This document shows, piece after piece, positions 6,405-11,878 of a stretch of 14,444 bases of DNA. The notes beneath the pieces are model-generated. The model made no database searches, was not told the origin of the DNA, and worked only from the letters and a program-made list of their open reading frames with translations. The stretch covers positions 1 to 14,444 of the forward strand of contig JAJKFJ010024448.1 of the NCBI GenBank assembly GCA_027382625.1. Reading direction: 5' to 3'. Every line of letters starts with the position of its first letter. Positions within the stretch are counted from its first letter, which is position 1. The stretch is from Tetmemena sp. SeJ-2015. Its lineage: Eukaryota > Ciliophora > Spirotrichea > Sporadotrichida > Oxytrichidae. A program made the translations under genes and the position numbers.

Positions 6405-8883
6405 TCACTTACCGACTGAGTCTGAATACACCTTATGAATTATATCCTTCAGCGATTTGAACTTAGTAATCATCATGATGTGATCTTCTCTTAGTTTAAA
6501 CTATAAAATAAGAGAGAGCTGTTTCTAAAGATTTATATGTAGAATTAAAAGTTATGTATAGAGCTGCTAGTATCTGCAAAATTCTTTGCATAGCTCCAAT
6601 AATTTTGGCCTATGAAAAGTTCATCAGATAAGGAAAAATTATAATTTAATTTGCATTTACTTCTCATTTCTGGAATCAATTTTGCAGTATATTTTTTATT
6701 GATTTTATTTGTAATTTTTGAATATTATTTTTGGTATTTTTTAATATTTTTTTATTAAAGATAAGTAATTGAAATAGATGTTAGCGTATAAATAACAATT
6801 GAAATGAGTAGTGAATGATTTACTTACTCTCTTTAATATAAATAATATAATGATACTATATTTGTAAATTAAGATAATCATGTCTTTAAGTTCTGTGGGT
6901 GAGTTTGAAGTCTTTGACCCATCGCTTTGCAAATTTATCCTCCTTGCTCACCTTCATAAGTGAGTGGGATGGACTTTGCAGCGATCGATTACTTGTCCTT
7001 GGAGTGTCTGCCTGAATGGAAAGCCCCATCATCCCATCTTCTAAATCAGATCCAGGGATTGGAGTTTGAATTATATTTGAATTAGTGGAACCGTTCAAAA
7101 TAGATCCCTCATCTCCATAACGCTATATTTAGCTCACATTTATTATTGCTCAAACTTTAAAATGAGCTTTAAGAAATGCAATTTGGTTTAAAGTATAGAC
7201 AATTTGAGAATAGCTTTTTGGGGCTCTGATTGCTAGGGTGGAATTTTGAGTGGTTGCTGGCTTAAGATAGTGTTCGGTAAGACTTGATCTCAGGTGCATC
7301 AATTTACTGGGCTATCTCTTAGATTACTCTGTCGATTTATCAATTTTAAATAAATAATAGACAATAGAATTATTAACATTTGCTAGTGACGGTGGGCTTT
7401 CGCGGTGACGTGGCACAACTGATCAAGGAGTTACGCCTGTGAATTACTTTAAATCGATTAAGTATTATATCCCCGTTAGGGATGCTTAATTCCTTAACTA
7501 TAACTATAACATTTGCTAGTCTGCATTTAGAAGATCTTGAGGGGTGGGAGGCGAAAATTATGGAATTTGCTTCCTAGGAATGTGCAGTGATTTACTCCGA
7601 GGAGAGGGATTAACTGGTTCCTCATCCGCAAAAGTTATTAGGATTAGATACTTATGGGATATTTATTATTAAAGTTATAACCCTCAATCTATTTTCGGTT
7701 TGCCTCTATTCTGAATTCCCTTTTTTTTAAAAATAATAATAACTATCGTATAAAATCCTTCTCCTATAATATTGGTTAAAAAATAACTTTAATAAATTTA
7801 AATTTCAAGTACGTTATAAAACTACTCAGTTATAAAGATCGCGAAAAATGAGTATGATGGCTTATAAAAGTTCATCAATGATTTTTAATTTTTAATTCTT
7901 GTAAGTAGATCGCAAATTTATTTTAATTGGCAGATCTTAAATTAAGAAAGTATTAAGGGCAAACCTGACAATTTACATATACGTTCATGAAAATTTAATT
8001 CTTCTTTTTTGATTCCCTAAATTTGTTATAAAGATTTAAATTGGTTATAAAATGAAAATGCCTCTATTCTACTCTATGAAGGAACTATTCTTACCCTTCT
8101 ATCTTAAATTAATTCTTATAAATAAGTCACTATTGAATATTATAGTTCTATTTGATTTTGAAGGAAGACCTCTATTCTTTGCTAAAACTTTATATTTATC
8201 CATCTTATACAGTAGAAACTATTTTACAGATATAAAATATAATATCTCATCTATTTTGTGCAAGAGGTACGTTCGCGGACTGTCCAGTTCCTTAACCTAG
8301 ATATACGACTGCTATTGTGGATGCAGGTGAACTCCGTCTAAGTTATTACTTGGATGAGAGGCTACGGAATGCTAACTTAAATCAGACTCTTTCGGTAGCT
8401 CGTCAGGGATGAGCTCGACAGGGCTAACTATTATTTTAAGTGTTTAGATTTGGCTGTTTTGTTGCCTCTCTGACGACCCTCTTTGATGCTATTGAGTTTT
8501 AAACCTTACAGCAAAAATATTATTCTAAAATATAAATTATATGCAGAATAGATATGCAAAATGTTAGGAAATAGTTTAGTGCTATCCATTTGATTATTAT
8601 ATTTTGCTGCACTTATATTTTTTCTGATAGACTGATTTTATTATCACTCAAATAATAAAAGAAATGAAATTTAAACTCTCCTTTTATCTATTGAGCAATA
8701 ATTGAATAATAAACTTGCTCACTACTAATACGCAGCTATATTCATAAATTTAATTTGGAGTTACATGGTTGGTGAAGGATCTAATAACTTAAAAAGCACG
8801 CAAGATTTGTAATTCTAACAAATATTTTAAGTTTGTATAACCCCAACAAAGTGCTCTAGATTTCTAATTAAGTTTAGCTTCAT
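6405..8883 (-). CDS. Gene 3: Ser/Pro-rich, likely disordered protein with helical C-terminus; long IESs
   Basis: Stop TGA is at 6405-6407 and the proposed start ATG at 8881-8883. Seven IESs (335, 625, 56, 43, 81, 271 and 45 bp) leave 1023 bases, 340 residues. The N-terminal two thirds are polar and rich in Ser, Gln and Pro, with repeated S/T-P sites (PVNPSPRSKS, PQFSPPTPQ, ADTPRTSNRSLQSPS) and possibly an RRNS site. The last 80 residues are basic and helical (FAKRWVKDFK, RPKLLELCKEFCRYQQL, ITKFKSLKDIIHKVY). This suggests a phosphorylated regulatory or adaptor protein; no enzymatic domain is visible and I do not recognise the family. The first MDS (8830-8883) and its join are tentative. Gene 4 ends 289 bp upstream on the same strand. 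Confidence 0.7.
6515..6566. other. In-frame IES in gene 3, pointer AGAGCTG
   Basis: Seven-bp repeat at 6515-6521 and 6560-6566, codon phase matched. Removing 45 bp gives CRYQQLSLILQFKLRED. The length is a multiple of three without TGA, so an ORF finder would retain it. Confidence 0.9.
6617..6893. other. Long IES in gene 3, pointer AAGTTC
   Basis: AAGTTC at 6617-6622 and 6888-6893 in phase. Removing 271 bp of extremely AT-rich DNA joins KDFKLTHRT to FHRPKLLELCKEF. Nothing recognisable lies inside. Confidence 0.85.
7130..7215. other. IES in gene 3, pointer TAGCT
   Basis: TAGCT at 7130-7134 and 7211-7215. Removing 81 bp, which contain an in-frame TGA, joins LAIRAPKS to QIQRYGDEGS. Confidence 0.85.
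7335..7381. other. IES in gene 3, pointer ATTT
   Basis: ATTT at 7335-7338 and 7378-7381. Removing 43 bp joins RKPTVTSK to STEQSKRQPSK and bypasses a TGA. Confidence 0.75.
7436..7494. other. IES in gene 3, 3-bp pointer, border uncertain
   Basis: The frame changes between MLQLQLR and SCATSPRKP. CCT at 7436-7438 and 7492-7494 removes 56 bp and gives LQLRRNSLISC. GAT at 7421-7423 and 7456-7458 removes 35 bp and gives TGIQYLISC. Both are in frame. Confidence 0.5.
7621..8251. other. Longest IES (625 bp) in gene 3, pointer CTCATC
   Basis: CTCATC at 7621-7626 and 8246-8251 in identical codon phase joins SPRTYLLHKIDE to EPVNPSPRSKS. The 625 bp between are AT-rich; the minus frame runs open for about 80 codons, but its composition is unlike the flanks. 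I see no transposase, telomere-like repeat or inverted-repeat end inside. It is about ten times the usual IES length here. Confidence 0.75.
8495..8834. other. Possible first IES of gene 3, pointer AGTTT
   Basis: AGTTT at 8495-8499 and 8830-8834 would remove 335 bp and join a short N-terminal MDS (MKLNLIRNLEHFVGVIQT) to QQHQRGSSERQQ. The phase fits, but a 5-bp match over this search range can arise by chance and other ATG choices exist. Confidence 0.4.
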
Positions 8884-9172
8884 TTTATTTTGCAAACACA
8901 CTCACAAAATTACAATATGGAGCAAAGCGAAGTAGATGTATGCTCTTTAAGATAAGATACTTAATTGCAAAGAAAATGAAATGACTTGATCTGCAAGACT
9001 GAATAAATTTAATAAATTCGAACTTAGAGTTAAAATTAGCAAGCAAGGGATATACTTTAAACTTTTTACTCACACTTCAAAAATATCTCAAATAAATAAA
9101 TAATTGATTAATTAAATCAACATAGCTCCATCATGCTAAATTTATTGCTGTTCTTTATTCAAAAAGATGTTC
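8884..9172. other. Spacer between gene 4 stop and gene 3 start
   Basis: AT-rich DNA of 289 bp. A plus-strand ATG at 8917 reads MEQSEVDVCSLRQDTQLQRK and then TGA; I judge it too short and isolated to call as a gene. Confidence 0.45.
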
Positions 9173-10273
9173 TCAGTATCCCTTTCCCATAGAGGATCTA
9201 GCGATGCCTAGTTAAGCATCCTCAATACCGACCAAGATAGTTGAGTTTCTGCTGTTGAGCATGTTAGTGTAGTAAATGTAGTCAGTGAGGGTATCTCCAG
9301 CTGTCTGTCCAGTGATTTCGCTAATCTTCTGATAAGCGTTGGCCTTTGACTGAATCAAGCTCTGTTGAATCTTAGCCTCAGCATCTGAGTTTACAGCCTT
9401 GGCCTCAGCAGCTGCCTTCGCATCGATATCTCTGATGATAGCTTGGGCCACTGATGTGTCGACTTCAATGTTCTTGTTCACCTGTTGGGCTTGCTGAGCA
9501 AACAGTCTCTGTTGAGTTAACTGCTCAGAAACTTCTTAAAATTATTGAGTAAGTAATTAAATAATGGTATTAACTTAGACCTCAACTAGTTTATCCTCTT
9601 GCTGCTTAGGGAGTTCAACCTTAAGGATCTAAACACCAGTGCAAGTTGCAAATTGGTCTCTCAAATCTTTGTCAAGTCTGCTCTTTTAAAAGAAGAAATA
9701 TCTTTAAATTATCTTCATGAGTTCACCAACAAGTTGTCTTTCCTTGAAGTATGACTCGACGGTCAAATTGGAAACGACTGCGGAGATTGCTCCTCTTGCA
9801 ACTCTGATGAAGTTCTCCTCATATCTTAGGGCGTATTGCTTATATAGCTTTGGCAAGTCGTCCTTCAACAGCTGGTATTGGAAAGAAAAGTGGAGAGTGA
9901 TGGACAAATTTAAACTTAGTAGCTTTGATTGAACTAAGAGTGATTGTAGAACCTCCAGTGAGGGTCTAGAAGCCTGGAGCCTTGGAGCCTGGTAGGTCTG
10001 AGAAGTCGATATTGACTTGAGTTCTAGGGAACTGAATGAAGGAATTTAGGGGCCCAATGAAGTACCACCCGCCAGTGTAGACGGAAGATTCGTCCACCTG
10101 CTTAGAGAATTTGTTGTACTTTATACCTAGAGCAATTGGCTCAACTGACCCAGTTGAGAAGTAAATGACCATTTAAAGAGAGAGATAAAGTGTAATTTTG
10201 ATACCACCAAGCTGAGCACAACGAGGACTGTAGTCGTGCACAAGCAGCAAGTAAGTTTCTTGTTCAGATCCAT
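9173..10273 (-). CDS. Gene 4: SPFH/band 7 (prohibitin-like) membrane protein, four IESs
   Basis: ATG at 10271-10273, TGA at 9173-9175. Removing IESs of 43, 42, 35 and 30 bp leaves 951 bases, 316 residues. An N-terminal anchor (about residues 12-26, TTTVLVVLSLVVIYF) is followed by a band 7 region with FKERQLVGELMKSRLDKDLR around 150-169, the pattern of SPFH proteins. A long Ala/Glu/Gln-rich helical part follows (EAKAVNSDAEAKIQQ, about 240-254), as in flotillin and prohibitin oligomerisation segments. Known family members form ring-like membrane scaffolds; the exact subfamily is unclear. There is no catalytic motif. The start is fixed by the adjacent anchor. Gene 5 is divergent with 248 bp between the start codons, so the two promoters share that interval. 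Confidence 0.92.
9530..9576. other. In-frame IES in gene 4, pointer AACTT
   Basis: AACTT at 9530-9534 and 9572-9576. Removing 42 bp gives KLVEVQVSEQLTQQRL. Without it a 14-residue insert would sit at the start of the SPFH helical region. Confidence 0.87.
9682..9715. other. In-frame IES in gene 4, pointer TCTT
   Basis: TCTT at 9682-9685 and 9712-9715. Removing 30 bp deletes an odd IIQRYFFFQK insert and restores VGELMKSRLDKDLRDQF, which matches the band 7 pattern. Confidence 0.88.
9894..9944. other. IES in gene 4, pointer AGAGTGAT
   Basis: Eight-bp repeat at 9894-9901 and 9937-9944, same phase. Removing 43 bp joins LTGGSTITL to HFSFQYQLLKDD and corrects the frame. Confidence 0.96.
10168..10206. 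other. IES in gene 4, pointer ACCA
   Basis: ACCA at 10168-10171 and 10203-10206. Removing 35 bp joins TVLVVLSLVV to IYFSTGSVEP, completing the membrane anchor. Confidence 0.92.
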
Positions 10274-10521
10274 GATTGTTTCTTTGCAAATATATAATAG
10301 ATTCTAAAATTTATCTTCTCTCCCCTTAATCTTCTCTCAAACCTATGAACTTATATTTAAGCTTAGAATGCAATATGAGCCATAGTATTGTATATTAAAA
10401 TGAATAATTGAGATGATATTTGAATTATAATTATAAAAGGGAGGAGAAACTAGACAGTTCAAACTACTCACAACTAATAACTTGAGAACAATACTTTAGA
10501 ACTCTAACGCCTAAAAGCCTA
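10274..10521. promoter_or_regulatory. Shared divergent promoter interval of genes 4 and 5
   Basis: 248 bp between the start codons of two divergently read genes. It must hold both 5' flanks. AT-rich, with a purine-rich AAAAGGGAGGAGAAAC patch near 10436-10451; I see no element I can name. If the two genes go to separate nanochromosomes, a fragmentation site lies here. Confidence 0.5.
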
Positions 10522-11745
10522 ATGTTTATCTTCACTTTACTTGAATTCTTATTCAAGGTAGGTTGCTACCTTGCCTTCTTTTTGGGACTGAGCTTGCTGA
10601 TGGTGTACCTGATGCAGAACCGCATGCTCTATATCCCTGACGCCCCTAACTAAGCATTCCGATATCCTGAGAATAACCCCAAAACCTACAGAAACCCTGG
10701 TGAGCGCAATATGAGCTACGAGGAGGTCACAGTCACTACAGCAGATGGACTCAAACTTGCAGGTTGGTTTATCAAATAGAAGAATGCAGTCTCACATGAG
10801 ACCATTATCTACTTCCATGATCATTTAAACTGTTAAGTATATTAAAGAGCATAAGAATAATGAAAATGCAGGCAATATTGGAAATAGGCTCTTCGCCATT
10901 GAGGCTCTATACTTTGAGTTGGAAGTCAATGTGCTTATTGTGGGCTACAGAGGCTATGGCCATTCTGAGGGTGCACCCTCTGAGTCAGGACTTGAATTGG
11001 ATGCTGAAGCAGTATTTTAGTTTGCTCTAAACCACAAGGAGATAAACAACCAAAAGCTCTTTGTGATCGGTAAATCTCTAGGAGGAGCAGTGGCTATTTA
11101 ACTAGCTGAAAAGAAGCAGGACTAGATCTGCGGAATGATACTTGAAAATACTTTCTGCTCAATCTCAGACATGGTCGACCATATCTTCCCACTTCTCAGT
11201 TACTTCAAGCACTAAAATAGTTAATAGTGTTATACTGATTGTGTATATTTAATCATATGAAGCACATAATTCAGCGCATCTACTGGCCTTCAATCGATCG
11301 TATTCCTAATGTGCGTGTGCCTCTATTGTTTATCGTGGGTCTTTCAGATGAAATTGTCCCCGCAAATCATGTGGGCAGACTTTTCGAGGCAGCGAAGTCA
11401 GCTGCATTCAAGCAAATGTATCAAGTGCATGGAGGTATGCATAACGACACCTGGTTCAAAGGAGGAAAGGACTACATTTACGCAATCAAGGACTTTATTG
11501 ATAAGGCACAAGACCATAGATCAAACAATAAAGGTGGTGCAAGTGCTACCAATTAAGATACCTCAGGCAATAATAGAGGACTTAATCAGCCAAATAGCGG
11601 AAATAATTATAACTCAAGCCAGTCTATGCTCAACCAAGGAGGTTCAGTCGGAACTTCAAGCGGAGCTTAAACTTTAATTCTAAGTCTTATAATATTTCAA
11701 GATCTATAGGGAGGTTTAATTAAGAAGAGTGCAGAACTTAAATGA
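10522..11745 (+). CDS. Gene 5: alpha/beta hydrolase of the ABHD13/BEM46 type, two certain IESs
   Basis: ATG at 10522-10524. Removing IESs of 43 and 53 bp leaves 1128 bases (375 residues) to a TGA at 11743-11745. A membrane anchor lies at about residues 12-31. The fold motifs follow in order: the strand and loop IIYFHENAGNIGNRL (about 95-109), GYRGYGHSEG (127-136), the nucleophile elbow VIGKSLGGA with Ser171, LFIVGLSDEIVP with Asp244, and MHNDTW with His275. Together these form a Ser-Asp-His triad. The HENAGN loop has Glu where many relatives have Gly. Family members are membrane-anchored serine hydrolases; the substrate is unknown. A Gly/Asn/Ser/Gln-rich tail follows residue 300. The 3' end is uncertain because a TTCAAG repeat may mark a third IES that replaces the last 29 residues. 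Confidence 0.95.
10817..10863. other. IES in gene 5, pointer ATGA
   Basis: ATGA at 10817-10820 and 10860-10863. Removing 43 bp, with an in-frame TGA, restores the conserved hydrolase loop YFHENAGNIGNR. This was the first clear proof of germline structure in the window. Confidence 0.96.
11207..11265. other. IES in gene 5, pointer AAGCAC
   Basis: Six-bp repeat at 11207-11212 and 11260-11265. Removing 53 bp joins PLLSYFKH to IIQRIYWPSIDRIP in frame, linking the nucleophile half to the Asp/His half of the hydrolase. Confidence 0.97.
11655..11701. other. Candidate third IES of gene 5, pointer TTCAAG
   Basis: TTCAAG at 11655-11660 and 11696-11701 flanks 41 bp of AT-rich DNA. Excision changes the tail to SVGTSRSIGRFNQEECRTQ and opens the frame to about 11912, which would overlap the gene 6 3' end unless another IES or stop intervenes. 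Confidence 0.45.
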
Positions 11746-11878
11746 TGTGGCCTACTGAGGTGTAGGAGGCGATAAATCTTTCATCACAAATAATTATTCG
11801 TGAAACCTTAAGCAATTATGACGTAGTTATTTTTTAATCGTATCACTCTTTTCGTAGTAGAACAAATCTAAAATCAAA
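11746..11878. other. Short spacer between convergent genes 5 and 6
   Basis: Only about 133 bp separate the two stop codons. It must supply both 3' flanks and, if the genes part company, a fragmentation site. No terminator or motif recognised. Confidence 0.5.

Noticed and set aside
7607..7646. A 6-bp repeat GGATTA (7607-7612 and 7641-7646) as an IES in gene 3.
   Set aside because: It gives open but less natural frames, and becomes unnecessary once the CTCATC join is accepted, since 7641-7646 then lies inside the long IES.
7687..8257. A 9-bp repeat ATCTATTTT (7687-7695 and 8249-8257) as borders of the long gene 3 IES.
   Set aside because: Joining there places a TGA directly after the pointer. 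The overlapping CTCATC pair continues into well-formed protein.
8052..8300. A plus-strand ORF of 82 residues beginning MKMPLFYSMKEL.
   Set aside because: It overlaps the 625-bp IES and the edge of a gene 3 MDS on the other strand. The minus strand reads as convincing protein at 8270-8500, so this is a shadow ORF.
8270..8470. A GC-richer patch considered as a 5S rRNA or other structured RNA gene.
   Set aside because: I found no 5S-like internal promoter or stem pattern, and the minus strand reads cleanly as protein (VELIPDELPKESDLSQHSV).
8917..8973. A short plus-strand reading MEQSEVDVCSLRQDTQLQRK ending in TGA.
   Set aside because: It is about 19 codons, isolated, and the overlapping frames are equally open in this AT-rich spacer. 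The evidence is too weak for a gene call.
10817..10863. The gene 5 interruption as a spliceosomal intron (GT...CAG).
   Set aside because: The nearest CAG lies inside the conserved NAGNIG codons, so splicing there would delete the motif. The ATGA direct repeat explains the site.
11309..11677. A 122-residue plus-strand ORF beginning MCVCLYCLS.
   Set aside because: It is out of frame with the hydrolase domain of gene 5, whose motifs (VGLSDEIVP, MHNDTW) define the true frame.
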